From Ruminococcus sp. CAG:254 (GTDB lineage: Bacteria; Bacillota; Clostridia; Oscillospirales; Ruminococcaceae), in contig HF997942.1 of the NCBI GenBank assembly GCA_000433635.1, forward strand, positions 33,038 to 61,411: a stretch of 28,374 bases of DNA, in the 5' to 3' direction. Positions 1 to 9,700 of the stretch are shown in pieces (positions within the stretch are counted from its first letter, which is position 1; every line of letters begins with the position of its first letter). The position numbers and the translations under genes are program-made. The notes beneath the pieces were generated by a model. That model searched no databases. It saw only the letters and a list, made by a program, of their open reading frames with translations, and had not been told where the DNA came from.

Positions 1-27
1 AGCTGGCTCAGCTCGGCGAGGAGGATT

Positions 28-56
28 GTTAAGGAGGGCAAGCTGCCCTCCTTAAC
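28..56. terminator. 13-bp perfect inverted repeat, hairpin after a possible upstream stop codon
   Basis: The arms GTTAAGGAGGGCA (28-40) and TGCCCTCCTTAAC (44-56) are perfect complements around a 3-base loop. A plus-strand reading frame entering from the left edge would end at a TAA at 30-32, inside the left arm, so the hairpin would sit directly behind that gene. There is no T-run after it, so it is not a canonical intrinsic terminator. It could be a stabilising 3' stem, a Rho-assisted stop or part of a repeat. The identity of the gene to the left cannot be told from nine codons. Confidence 0.4.
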
Positions 57-264
57 GAAGGTATTGATTAGACAGTTTGAAGATCTAAGAGAAGTAAACA
101 AATGCTGTTCGCCATTCTAGAAACATAAAAAATTCCTGTAAACTGGAATCTAAGAAAGATTCATAGGCAATTCGGACAACGCAACCACCGGCGAACAGCA
201 TAAAGGCAAAAAGCGAAGCGATTTTGCCGAACCGTACGCATAAGTTTTTTCTAAGAATCAAATA
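57..264. repeat. Non-coding stretch with nested inverted repeats
   Basis: No convincing gene is seen in this stretch. It contains a perfect 12-bp inverted repeat, ATGCTGTTCGCC (102-113) against GGCGAACAGCAT (190-201). Smaller stems lie between the arms: ATTCC/GGAAT near 139-157 and GAATCT/AGATTC near 152-170. A following hairpin has arms GGCAAAA (205-211) and TTTTGCC (222-228). The arrangement looks like a folded RNA or a short repetitive element remnant. I recognise no known RNA family. A 67-codon minus-strand frame across it starts inside the neighbouring terminator and has no ribosome site, so I do not call it. Confidence 0.4.
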
Positions 265-265
265 A

Positions 266-300
266 AAATCCCCCTGCTTGAAAAGCAAGGGGATTTTTTC
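266..300 (-). terminator. Intrinsic terminator of the ABC transporter operon (probably bidirectional)
   Basis: A G/C-rich stem (CCCC then TGCTT, pairing with AAGCA then GGGG, one mismatch) with a short GAA loop is flanked by A-runs on the left and T-runs on the right. Read on the minus strand it ends in a T-rich tract and lies 42 bases behind the permease stop codon, so it should end that operon. On the plus strand it is followed by six Ts and could also stop rightward transcripts. Confidence 0.75.
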
Positions 301-341
301 ATGTTCATATCCGTTTACAGAATTTGCAAAAAACGAGAGGG

Positions 342-1166
342 TTAGAAACTCATTTTCTTATCGGTCAGATGAACGGTAACACCATAGCAAACACCAGCAA
401 ACACCAGATTCAATGCCATTGCTGCCAGCAGAAACGGAACAGCGGTATCCAGATTATAGACCAGACCGTTTTCGCTCATGTCAATGCTGATGGAGAACAA
501 CCCATTGGATAACAGTGTAAACAAACTGCTGATGGCAGACTGTAAAATTTCCAACGCAATCCAGAAAACGAATGCAACAAATGTACCGATTTTCTTGTTG
601 CCCAATAAGGTTTTGGACATGGAAATTGCCAGATAAATGGTGGTGATCATCACAACGATCTGTAAGATCATGTTCAGCAGGAACAGAACCATTGTACCGA
701 TGTTGTCAAAGAACATATCCCGCAGTGGAATCAGAAGTTGCCCGATGAAGGAAGTGTCATCCAATTCCGGAATGAACAACAGAATGTCAGCAATTCCCAG
801 AACGGCAAAGACAACAACCAGAACGGCGGTTGCAAGAAGCCCCATCAGGATTTTTGCAAGAATCCATTGCCAAGTGGGGGTTGGGGTTAAAAACAACATA
901 TAACCGGACTTTTTCCGGATGTCACTGTTGTACAGCAGAACACTGTATAGTGCTCCGGCAAGCATGGAACAGCAGGCGGCAACGATGAGCAGGACAGTGG
1001 AAAGTGCCCAGATGCTGGTAAAGATGTCGTTCAACTTTTCGTTCTGTGCAAATTTGAATCCGAAAAAACCGATTAAGTACGCAATTTCCAGACCGCCGAT
1101 GATGATGCCAACAATCAGCATCATAAATCTGGATTTTTTGATTTCATATTTCAATACGTTTCCCAT
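342..1166 (-). CDS. ABC-2 type membrane permease
   Basis: This 274-residue, strongly hydrophobic protein has about six membrane segments (roughly residues 14-36, 48-75, 103-131, 150-178, 190-215 and 245-265) and a Lys-rich C-terminal end. This is the usual form of the permease half of small ABC-2 exporters of the YtrC/D or bacitracin/lantibiotic-immunity kind. It is the last gene of a GntR-ATPase-permease operon, 58 bases behind the ATPase, and is followed by a terminator. The start ATG has GGAGGA upstream on the minus strand. The family arrangement is known to respond to cell-wall-active compounds in some Firmicutes. The substrate here is not visible from sequence. The permease class is fairly sure; the specific role is inferred. 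Confidence 0.8.
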   Translation of the reverse strand: MGNVLKYEIKKSRFMMLIVGIIIGGLEIAYLIGFFGFKFAQNEKLNDIFTSIWALSTVLLIVAACCSMLAGALYSVLLYNSDIRKKSGYMLFLTPTPTWQWILAKILMGLLATAVLVVVFAVLGIADILLFIPELDDTSFIGQLLIPLRDMFFDNIGTMVLFLLNMILQIVVMITTIYLAISMSKTLLGNKKIGTFVAFVFWIALEILQSAISSLFTLLSNGLFSISIDMSENGLVYNLDTAVPFLLAAMALNLVFAGVCYGVTVHLTDKKMSF

Positions 1167-1224
1167 AATGGAAAATCCTCCTTATTTTTGTAAGCGTTGT
1201 GGAATGATGGTTCTATTTTTTTGT

Positions 1225-1932
1225 TTAAAACTGTGGAACGGCAGTGTCCGCATAAATTTCCCGATACAAGTCTGAGATGGATTTGCCATGTTCCGCACGG
1301 ATGGCTTCCAGTTCGCCTTCCAAGATGACCTTGCCGCCTTTCATCATGACAACATTGTCCACAATTGGCTCTAATTCATCGAACAAGTGGCTGGAGATGA
1401 TGAAAGTTGCACCGCTTCCGGTTGCCTGAATGATGGTGTGGATGATTTGATCCCGTCCGATGAGGTCGATGCCGTTCAGCGGTTCATCCAGCATGATGAC
1501 TTCTGCTCGTCTGGAGAGCGTCACTGCAATTTTCAGCTTCGCAGCCATACCGGAGGACAACGCCCGTACTTTCAAGTCCGGAGTCAGTTCCATAAATGTG
1601 AGCAGGCGGTCGAATAAGTCTGCGTCAAAGTCGGCAAAGAAATCCTTGTGAAATGCCTTGACATCCCGAATCCGCATATAGTCATAATAGAATGGTTCGG
1701 TGGACATATAAGCAATGTGTTTCTTGCTCTCTGTTCCGATTGGCTGCCCCTTGTAGGTGAGCGTGCCGCCGTTGATTTTTACCAGTCCGGCAGCTGCTTT
1801 CATCAGGGTGCTTTTGCCGGTGCCGTTTGGCCCAACAAGGGCATACACCTTTCCCGGCTCAAACGAAATGCTGCAATCCTCCAGCACCCGTTTGCTGTCA
1901 TAATTTTTTCTGACATGTTCAAATGTTAACAT
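1225..1932 (-). CDS. ABC transporter ATP-binding protein
   Basis: This 235-residue nucleotide-binding subunit energises the permease encoded just downstream. Walker A is GPNGTGKS (residues 34-41), the signature region is LSSGMAAKLKIA (125-136), Walker B is VIMLDEP (145-151), and the switch histidine is in ISSH (179-182). The Q-loop position reads YMSTEPFYYDY with no glutamine, a variation common in YtrB-like ATPases. The length is typical of a single-domain ABC ATPase. The gene starts 21 bases after the repressor gene stop, indicating co-transcription and translational coupling. An export or resistance role is inferred from the YtrA-type regulator. Confidence 0.9.
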   Translation of the reverse strand: MLTFEHVRKNYDSKRVLEDCSISFEPGKVYALVGPNGTGKSTLMKAAAGLVKINGGTLTYKGQPIGTESKKHIAYMSTEPFYYDYMRIRDVKAFHKDFFADFDADLFDRLLTFMELTPDLKVRALSSGMAAKLKIAVTLSRRAEVIMLDEPLNGIDLIGRDQIIHTIIQATGSGATFIISSHLFDELEPIVDNVVMMKGGKVILEGELEAIRAEHGKSISDLYREIYADTAVPQF

Positions 1933-1953
1933 AATCCCTTTGCTCCTTTTGGT

Positions 1954-2349
1954 TTAGTTTTTGTCTGTTGTTTCTGTTTCTTCCTTTTTTTCCGCTTGTT
2001 CCAACTGCTGTTCCATGGCTGTAAAGAGTGCAGCCTTTGAAAAATGGTATTGCTGCATTTTTTTCAGGAAAGCAGTCACTTCCTGTTCCAAGATGGTACT
2101 GCGTAACCGTTCCGCAAGTTCGGGGTCTTCGCTCAGGAACGTCCCCACGCCTCGGCGAGTGAAAGTGATGCCTTCCACTTCCAGTTGTCGGTAAATTCGC
2201 TGTACCGTATTGGGGTTGACAGTATAGGCAACCGCCAAATCGGTGTTAGAGGGCAGCTTGTCACCGGGATGCAGCTCACCGATGACAATCCGCCGTTTGA
2301 TGTCATCTGCAATTTGCAGGTAGATGGGGTAGTTGTTTTGAAACTCCAT
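1954..2349 (-). CDS. GntR-family (YtrA subfamily) transcriptional repressor
   Basis: This 131-residue DNA-binding protein has an N-terminal winged helix-turn-helix (about residues 8-73). It includes the LPSNTDLA stretch and the conserved NPNTVQRIYRQLEVEG helix, followed by a TRRGVGTF wing. Only a short helical tail of about 55 residues follows, rich in Glu/Lys, with no ligand domain. This is the hallmark of the YtrA subfamily. It is the first gene of the operon it probably represses, as in the ytr operons of Bacillus. The start ATG is preceded by GAAAGGGGG at good spacing. A near-perfect dyad lies over the promoter upstream and is the likely target. Confidence 0.88.
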   Translation of the reverse strand: MEFQNNYPIYLQIADDIKRRIVIGELHPGDKLPSNTDLAVAYTVNPNTVQRIYRQLEVEGITFTRRGVGTFLSEDPELAERLRSTILEQEVTAFLKKMQQYHFSKAALFTAMEQQLEQAEKKEETETTDKN

Positions 2350-2400
2350 CCAAAATGCCCCCTTTCAGAAGAATACACGACTTTTTGTAGTTGCGTGAAT

Positions 2401-2444
2401 TAGTGCACTATCAACATAGTACACTATTTTTATCGATTTGTCAA
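2401..2444 (-). promoter_or_regulatory. Promoter and overlapping operator of the GntR-ABC operon
   Basis: On the minus strand, TTGACA (2444-2439) and TACTAT (2421-2416) are separated by 17 bases, a strong housekeeping promoter. Overlapping the -10 and the start site is the dyad AGTGTA-12 bases-TGCACT (2425-2402), which can also be seen as two TAGTRCACTA units 16 bases apart. A repressor bound here would block polymerase, fitting autoregulation by the YtrA-like protein. The leader to the ATG is about 60 bases. Confidence 0.8.
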
Positions 2445-2612
2445 GGGGTTTCTTAAAATTTTTTGAAACTGCTTGTGGGGGTGATTTTTTGGTATTCTGC
2501 AAAAATTCTCTCATCCAGCCATCAAAAAGCCGAAATGTGCACGAGATTTTCAGGATGGATACGGGGAATTCTCAAAATATTTTTAAAAATCTGTAAAATT
2601 AAAAAAAACTAC

Positions 2613-2641
2613 TTGACAAACATCTGGGAATATTATAAAAT
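2613..2641 (+). promoter_or_regulatory. rpoBC promoter
   Basis: TTGACA (2613-2618) is followed after 17 bases by TAAAAT (2636-2641), in an A/T-rich setting. It is the only good promoter between the divergent ABC operon and rpoB. The stretch from 2445 to 2612 to its left shows no gene and no clear structure beyond A/T-rich runs. Confidence 0.75.
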
Positions 2642-2804
2642 AATAAAATGTATCGTAGTGCCACAAGGGTGACACACGCAAAAACTAATAGTATACCATA
2701 TCCTTTCCCGCCTGTCAAGAGAAAATCGAAAAATACGAAAGATTTTTCATTTCTGCTTACAGGTGCTAATTTTTTCGATTATAACGAAGGAGGTTTTTTC
2801 GCCT
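2642..2804 (+). promoter_or_regulatory. rpoB leader with possible alternative hairpins
   Basis: This is an untranslated leader of about 155 bases. Near the predicted 5' end, GTGCCAC (2658-2664) and GTGACAC (2669-2675) pair with one mismatch around AAGG. Further down, GAAAAAT (2728-2734) can pair with ATTTTTC (2742-2748). The same left arm, extended as TCGAAAAAT (2726-2734), can instead pair with ATTTTTTCGA (2769-2778), just before the ribosome site. The ribosome site AAGGAGG is at 2787-2793. A regulatory role is speculative because the stems are A/T-rich. Confidence 0.3.
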
Positions 2805-5800
2805 ATGGTGAATGTGACGCCAAAGCAGTGTGGAAAAAATGTCAGAATGAACTTCGGGAAAATCAACGAAGTGCTGGAAATGCCGAACCTGATTGAAGTA
2901 CAGAAAAATTCGTACCGCTGGTTTCGGGAGGAAGGCTTAAAGGAAGTCTTCCGGGACGTTTCTTCTATCACAGACTACAACGGCAATCTGGTTTTGAACT
3001 TTATTGATTACCGGATTGATGAAAAGCCGAAGTATACCATTGCAGAATGCAAGGAGCAGGATGCAACTTATGCTGCCGCACTGCGTGTGACGGCGACCCT
3101 CTGGAATAAGGAAACCGGCGAGGTCAAGGAAAGCGAAATTTATATGGGCGACTTCCCGCTCATGACCGAAAGCGGCACGTTTGTCATCAATGGTGCAGAA
3201 CGTGTCATCGTTTCGCAGTTGGTTCGTTCTCCGGGCGTTTATTACGCTTCTGAAAAAGACCGCACCGGTAAGGATTTGTTTAAGACCACTGTCATTCCGA
3301 ACCGTGGTGCATGGCTGGAATATGAAATGGATTCCAACGATGTCATCTATGTCCGGATTGATAAGAACCGGAAAATTGCACTGACAACCTTTATCCGTGC
3401 AATCGGTATCGGAACAGACGAAGAAATCTATGAGATGTTCGGGGATGATGAACGTCTGCGGCAGACCATTCTGCAAAAGGACAGCACCAAGAACACCGAA
3501 GATGCATTGCTGGATGTTTATAAGAAGCTGCGTCCGGGCGAACCGCCGACGGTGGAAAGCTCCCTGACCCACTTGAACAATCTGTTCTTCGATGCAAAGC
3601 GGTATGATTTGTGCCGGTTCGGTCGGTATAAGTATAATAAGAAGCTGGGCATTGCAAGCCGTCTGGCTGGACATACCCTGTCCCGTCCGGTCATCAATGA
3701 AATGACAGGCGAACTGCTGTTTGATGCAGGAACGACTCTGACTTACGAACAGGCAGAACAGATTCAGGAAGCCGGCGTAAAGGCTGCATTCCTGACAGTA
3801 GAATGTAAAGAATATTATGTCACCGAAGCCGGAGAAAATGCTATCCGGTTTGTACAGCGGGAAGTTAAGGTCATCGGTAACGGCATGGTTGACCTGCAGC
3901 CGTATGTACAGTTTGACATCAGCAAATATGAAATCAACGAAAAGGTTTCGTTCTCTGTTCTGAGAGAAATTCTCGAAAGCTCTTCCACACCGGAAGAAGT
4001 AGAAGAACAGGTAAAGAAGCGGTTGGATGAACTCGTTCCGAAGCATATTATTTTGGACGATATCTATGCAACCATCAGCTATTTCCTGAACCTCTGCGAA
4101 GGCGTTGGTACAGTGGACGACATCGACCACTTGGGCAACCGTCGAATCCGTTCTGTTGGCGAACTGTTGCAGAACCAGTTCCGGATTGGTTTCACCAGAA
4201 TGGAACGGGTCATTCGGGAACGGATGAACATTCAGGCACAGGATATGGACGTGATCACACCGCAGAGTTTGGTCAATATCCGTCCAATTACGGCTGCAAT
4301 TAAAGAATTCTTTGGTTCTTCTCCGCTGTCACAGTTCATGGATCAGAACAACCCGCTGGCAGAATTGACCCATAAGCGTCGTCTGTCCGCATTGGGTCCG
4401 GGCGGTTTGTCCAGAGATCGTGCAGGGTTTGAAGTTCGTGACGTACATTATAGCCATTACGGAAGAATGTGCCCGATTGAAACACCAGAAGGCCCGAACA
4501 TCGGTTTGATTTCTTATCTGGCAACATTCGCAAGAATCAACGAATATGGCTTTATTGAAGCTCCGTATCGGCGAGTAGACAAGGCGACTGGTGTTGTAAC
4601 AGACGAAGTTGTCTATATGACTGCGGACGTAGAAGATAATTACATTGTTGCACAGGCAAACGAACCGCTGACCGAAGATGGACACTTTGCAAATCATAAG
4701 GTTGCGGCTCGTTATCGGGAACAGATTTTGGAAGTCGAACAAGACCGCATTGACTTTATGGATGTTTCCCCGAAGATGGTCGTTTCTGTTGCAACTTCTA
4801 TGATTCCGTTCTTGGAAAACGATGACGCAAACCGTGCGTTGATGGGCTCTAACATGCAGAGACAGGCAGTACCGCTGCTCAAGACCGAACGGCCGTTTGT
4901 CGGAACCGGTATGGAATACAAGGCAGCTGTAGACTCTGGCGTTTGTGTGCTTGCACCGTGTGATGGTGTGATTACGGCAGTTTCCGCAGACACCATTACT
5001 TTGTTGTCGGATGAAACCCACAAGGAACAGACCTTTAAGCTCGAAAAGTTCAAGCGTTCCAACCAGGGTACTTGCATCAACCAAAGACCGATTGTAGACG
5101 CTGGCGAACACGTTACAAAGGGACAGGTCCTGGCAGATGGTCCGTCTACTTCTGACGGTGAAATCTCTCTGGGTAAGAATGCCCTCATCGGCTTCATGAC
5201 TTGGGAAGGTTACAACTACGAAGATGCGGTTCTGCTGAATGAACGGTTGGTACGGGAAGATATCTTCACTTCCGTTCACATTGAAGAATATGAAATCGAA
5301 TGCAGAGATACGAAGTTGGGCCCAGAAGAAATTACCAGAGATATTCCGAACGTCGGGGACGATGCCCTGAAGGATTTGGACGAAAACGGTATCATTCGGA
5401 TTGGTGCAGAAGTACACGCTGGTGATATTTTGGTTGGTAAGGTTACCCCGAAGGGCGAAACCGAACTGACCGCAGAAGAACGCCTGCTGCGTGCAATCTT
5501 CGGCGAAAAGGCACGGGAAGTGCGGGATAACTCTTTGAAAGTACCGCACGGCGAAGCTGGTATCATCATTGATGTAAAAATCTTCACCAGAGAGAATTGT
5601 GATGAATTGTCGGCTGGTGTCAATAAATTGGTTCGCTGCTATATCGCTCAGAAGCGGAAAATCTCCGTCGGCGATAAGATGGCAGGCCGTCACGGTAACA
5701 AGGGTGTCGTTTCCCGCATTTTGCCGGAAGAAGATATGCCGTTCCTGCCGGATGGCACACCGCTGGATATCGTTCTGAACCCGTTGGGCGTACCTTCTCG

Positions 5801-6701
5801 TATGAACATCGGTCAGGTATTGGAAGTGCATCTGGGTATGGCTGCCAAGGCTCTGGGCTGGCACGTGATGACACCTGTCTTTGACGGTGCACACGAAGAT
5901 GACATTCGGGAATGCTTCCGGGAAGCAAATCGCCGGAACGCACCGCATCGGAATGATCCGTTCGACCTGAAGCCAATGCAGAAGGTCATCAACCCGAAGG
6001 CACTGGAATTCTGCGAAGACGGTAAGTTCACACTGTATGATGGCAGAACTGGTGAAAAGTTTGATAACCGTGTAACCGTTGGTTACATGCACTACCTGAA
6101 ACTCCACCACTTGGTAGACGAAAAGATTCACGCTCGTTCTGTTGGTCCGTACTCTCTGGTTACGCAGCAGCCGTTGGGTGGTAAGGCACAGTTCGGCGGT
6201 CAGAGATTCGGGGAAATGGAAGTTTGGGCACTGGAAGCATACGGTGCAGCTTACACCCTGCAAGAAATCCTGACAGTAAAATCTGACGATACCGTTGGAC
6301 GTGTAGAAACCTATGAAGCAATTGTCAAGGGTCAGAATGTACCGAAGCCGGGCATTCCGGAATCCTTCAAGGTTCTGATTAAGGAATTGCAGTCACTGGG
6401 TCTGGATGTCAAGGTATTGGATGGCGAACAGAATGAAATTGACCTGCGGTCGAACTTCGATGACGATGTCACCGCACAGGTTGTTTCGTATGAAAGTGAT
6501 GACGACATCACCGATACTGCAAACTATGAAGGTATGTCCAAGGATATGGAAGATGCCGGCATGGGTTATGATGATGATAAGACCATTGCAAATGGAGATC
6601 CGGATGCAGAGGATGTTCCATTTGAGGATATTGACGATACAGACGAAGACGATTATCCGGATGATGTAGATGATTATCCGTTTGACGATGACGAAATGTA
6701 A
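2805..6701 (+). CDS. rpoB: DNA-directed RNA polymerase subunit beta
   Basis: This is the catalytic beta subunit of RNA polymerase, 1298 residues. I start it at ATG 2805 because AAGGAGG (2787-2793) sits 11 bases upstream; an in-frame GTG at 2763 lacks such a site. The fork-loop/rifampicin region begins at F503 with FGSSPLSQFMDQNNP and continues through H523, R526 and S528. These equal E. coli Q513/D516/H526/R529/S531 with an offset of three, all in the sensitive state. The C-terminal part carries the usual GEMEVWALEAYGAAYTLQE stretch. It then ends in an unusually acidic tail of 80 residues (1219-1298) with about 28 Asp, 7 Glu, 2 Lys and no Arg. It is co-transcribed with rpoC, 50 bases downstream. 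No rplJ-rplL lies upstream. Confidence 0.98.
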   Translation: MVNVTPKQCGKNVRMNFGKINEVLEMPNLIEVQKNSYRWFREEGLKEVFRDVSSITDYNGNLVLNFIDYRIDEKPKYTIAECKEQDATYAAALRVTATLWNKETGEVKESEIYMGDFPLMTESGTFVINGAERVIVSQLVRSPGVYYASEKDRTGKDLFKTTVIPNRGAWLEYEMDSNDVIYVRIDKNRKIALTTFIRAIGIGTDEEIYEMFGDDERLRQTILQKDSTKNTEDALLDVYKKLRPGEPPTVESSLTHLNNLFFDAKRYDLCRFGRYKYNKKLGIASRLAGHTLSRPVINEMTGELLFDAGTTLTYEQAEQIQEAGVKAAFLTVECKEYYVTEAGENAIRFVQREVKVIGNGMVDLQPYVQFDISKYEINEKVSFSVLREILESSSTPEEVEEQVKKRLDELVPKHIILDDIYATISYFLNLCEGVGTVDDIDHLGNRRIRSVGELLQNQFRIGFTRMERVIRERMNIQAQDMDVITPQSLVNIRPITAAIKEFFGSSPLSQFMDQNNPLAELTHKRRLSALGPGGLSRDRAGFEVRDVHYSHYGRMCPIETPEGPNIGLISYLATFARINEYGFIEAPYRRVDKATGVVTDEVVYMTADVEDNYIVAQANEPLTEDGHFANHKVAARYREQILEVEQDRIDFMDVSPKMVVSVATSMIPFLENDDANRALMGSNMQRQAVPLLKTERPFVGTGMEYKAAVDSGVCVLAPCDGVITAVSADTITLLSDETHKEQTFKLEKFKRSNQGTCINQRPIVDAGEHVTKGQVLADGPSTSDGEISLGKNALIGFMTWEGYNYEDAVLLNERLVREDIFTSVHIEEYEIECRDTKLGPEEITRDIPNVGDDALKDLDENGIIRIGAEVHAGDILVGKVTPKGETELTAEERLLRAIFGEKAREVRDNSLKVPHGEAGIIIDVKIFTRENCDELSAGVNKLVRCYIAQKRKISVGDKMAGRHGNKGVVSRILPEEDMPFLPDGTPLDIVLNPLGVPSRMNIGQVLEVHLGMAAKALGWHVMTPVFDGAHEDDIRECFREANRRNAPHRNDPFDLKPMQKVINPKALEFCEDGKFTLYDGRTGEKFDNRVTVGYMHYLKLHHLVDEKIHARSVGPYSLVTQQPLGGKAQFGGQRFGEMEVWALEAYGAAYTLQEILTVKSDDTVGRVETYEAIVKGQNVPKPGIPESFKVLIKELQSLGLDVKVLDGEQNEIDLRSNFDDDVTAQVVSYESDDDITDTANYEGMSKDMEDAGMGYDDDKTIANGDPDAEDVPFEDIDDTDEDDYPDDVDDYPFDDDEM

Positions 6702-6751
6702 CAAGTTACCATGTATGAAAATCTCGTGATAGAATACAGGAGGGTACGAAT

Positions 6752-9700
6752 TTGGAATTTAATACATTTGAATCCATAAAAATTGGACTTGCTTCACCGG
6801 AACGGATTCGGGAATGGTCTTATGGTGCGGTAACACGCCCGGAAACCATCAATTACCGGACACAGAAGCCGGAACGGGATGGTTTGTTCTGCGAACGGAT
6901 TTTTGGGCCAACCAAGGACTGGGAATGTCACTGCGGAAAGTTCAAGAAGATTCGTTTTAAGGGCAAAGTCTGCGACCGCTGCGGCGTAGAAGTAACCCGC
7001 GCAAAGGTTCGCCGGGAACGGATGGGTCATATTGAACTGGCTGCTCCGGTTTCTCATATCTGGTACTTTAAGGGAACACCGTCCAGAATCGGTCAGATGC
7101 TGGAAATCTCCCAGAAAAGACTGGAAGAAGTGCTCTACTTCACAAAATATATCGTACTGAACCCGGGCAATACGGAGCTGTTTAAGAAGCAACTCCTGAC
7201 CGAAAAGGAATACCTGAATTATCGGGAAAAGTACGGCGATGAATTTGAAGCAGCAATGGGTGCAGAAGCCATTAAGAAGCTGCTCTGTGAAATTGATTTG
7301 GAAGAACTTTCCAAAGAATTAAAAGAAGAACTGGTTGGACTGAATTCCGGTCAGAAGCGGTTGAAGCTGCTGAAGCGGCTGGAAATCGTGGAAGCCTTCC
7401 GGCAGTCCGGCAACCGTCCGGAATGGATGATTCTGGACGTTGTTCCGGTTATTCCGCCGGACATTCGTCCGATGGTTATGCTGGACGGCGGACGGTACGC
7501 AACCTCCGACCTGAATGATTTGTACCGCCGTGTCATCAACCGGAACAACCGGTTGCAGCGGATGCTGGAACTGGATGCACCGGACATCATTGTCCGGAAC
7601 GAAAAGCGGATGCTGCAAGAAGCAGTCGATGCTTTGATTGACAACGGCAGACACGGCAGACCTGTTACGGGCCCGAATAACCGTGCACTGAAATCCCTGT
7701 CTGATATGCTGAAGGGCAAGCAGGGTCGATTCCGTCAGAACTTGCTCGGTAAGCGTGTTGACTACTCTGGACGTTCTGTTATCGTCGTTGGTCCGGAACT
7801 GCGGATGTATCAGTGCGGTTTGCCGAAGGAAATGGCATTGGAACTGTTCAAGCCGTTCGTTCTGAAGCGGTTGGTAGATACCAAGGTCATTGCAAATATT
7901 AAGAGTGCCAGAAAGATGGTAGACCGAACTTCTCCGGAAGTTTGGGATGCACTGGAAAATGTCATCAAGGGACATCCGGTTCTGCTGAACCGTGCTCCTA
8001 CATTGCACCGTTTGGGGATTCAAGCATTTGAACCGGTACTGGTAGAAGGCCGTGCCCTGAAACTGCACCCGTTGGTATGCTCTGCATTTAACGCCGACTT
8101 CGACGGTGACCAAATGGCAGTACACCTGCCGCTGTCCGCAGAAGCACAGGCAGAAGCAAGATTCCTGATGCTGGCTGCAAACAACTTGTTGAAGCCGTCT
8201 GACGGTCGTCCAGTTGCTGTTCCGACACAGGATATGGTTTTGGGTTCGTATTACCTGACCATGGAAAAGGACGGCGAAAAGGGCGAAGGCAAGATTTTCC
8301 GGGATGTCAACGAAGCCCTCATGGCTTACAATGAAGGCGATGTTTCCATTCACGCAAAGATTAAAGTACGGATTACCAGAGATATTGGTGATAAGCGGGT
8401 TTCTCAGATTATTGATTGTACCGTTGGCCGTTTGATCTTTAACGAAAACATTCCGCAGAATCTGGGCTATGTAGACCGTACAGATTCCAAGCATCAGTTT
8501 GATCTGGAAATTGCGTTCTTGGTTGGCAAGAAGCAGCTGGGTCAGATTATCGACCGTTGCATTAAGATTCACGGCACAACGACCACTTCCGAAGTGTTGG
8601 ATAAAATCAAGGCAACTGGCTTTAAGTATTCCACAAAGGCTGCCATTACCGTTGCGGTTTGCGATGCCATCATTCCAAAGGAAAAGAAGGACATCATTGC
8701 AGCAGCCGATGCAGAAGTTGCAGAGATCAACAACGAATATGCATACGGTTATATCTCCGCAGCAGAAAAGTCCAAGCGGTTTATCGAAATCTGGAACGGT
8801 GCAACCAATGACGTTACCACCGCTCTGCAAAACGGTTTGGATCGTTACAACCCAATCTTCATGATGGCGGACTCCGGTGCCCGTGGTAGTATCAGCCAGA
8901 TTCGTCAGCTTGCCGGCATGCGTGGCTTGATTGCCAATACATCCGGTGCGACCATCGAAATGCCGATTCGTTCCAACTACCGAGAAGGTCTGAACATCTT
9001 GGAATACTTCATCTCCTCTCGAGGTGCAAGAAAGGGCTTGGCAGATACCGCATTGCGTACCGCCGACTCTGGTTACCTGACCCGTCGTCTGGTAGACGTT
9101 TCGCAGGATGTCATCATCCGGGAACAGGATTGCGGCACAAATGAAGGTCTGGAAGTTTACGAAATCAGCAACGGCAATGAAATGATTGAACCGCTCGGCG
9201 AACGTCTGGCAGGCCGTTATCTGGTAGAAGACCTGAGAGATCCGGAAACCGGTGAACTGCTGATTTCTAAGAATAAAATGCTCACAGAAAGTGATGCAAA
9301 GAAGATTACCGAAGCTGGCATTGAACGGATTTCGATTCGTTCCGTCCTGACTTGCCATGCAAAGCAGGGTGTTTGTGCAAAGTGCTACGGTGCAAACTTG
9401 GCAAACGGCAATCTGGTTTGCGTGGGTGAATCGGTCGGCGTTATCGCTGCACAGTCCATCGGTGAACCAGGTACACAGCTGACCATGCGTACATTCCATA
9501 CTGGTGGTATCGCATCGGCAGAAGACATCACACAAGGTTTGCCACGTGTCGAAGAATTGTTTGAAAGCCGTCACCCGAAGAATGCAGCCATTTTGGCTCG
9601 TCTGTCCGGTAAGGTACACATTGAAGAAATCAAGACTGCAAGAACCATTTTCGTTACCAACCAGACTACTGGCGAATCGGAATCTTATCCGATTCACTAT

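Noticed and set aside
85..288. 67-codon minus-strand frame at the left edge
   Set aside because: Starts with TTG inside a terminator stem and overlaps the inverted-repeat cluster; no ribosome site.
2937..4130. 397-codon open frame antisense to rpoB
   Set aside because: Shadow of rpoB coding bias; no translation or promoter signal.
4329..6263. 644-codon open frame antisense to rpoB
   Set aside because: It lies wholly opposite a certain rpoB gene, has a Cys/Phe/Ile-heavy composition, no ribosome site and no recognisable domain. It follows from the codon bias of rpoB.
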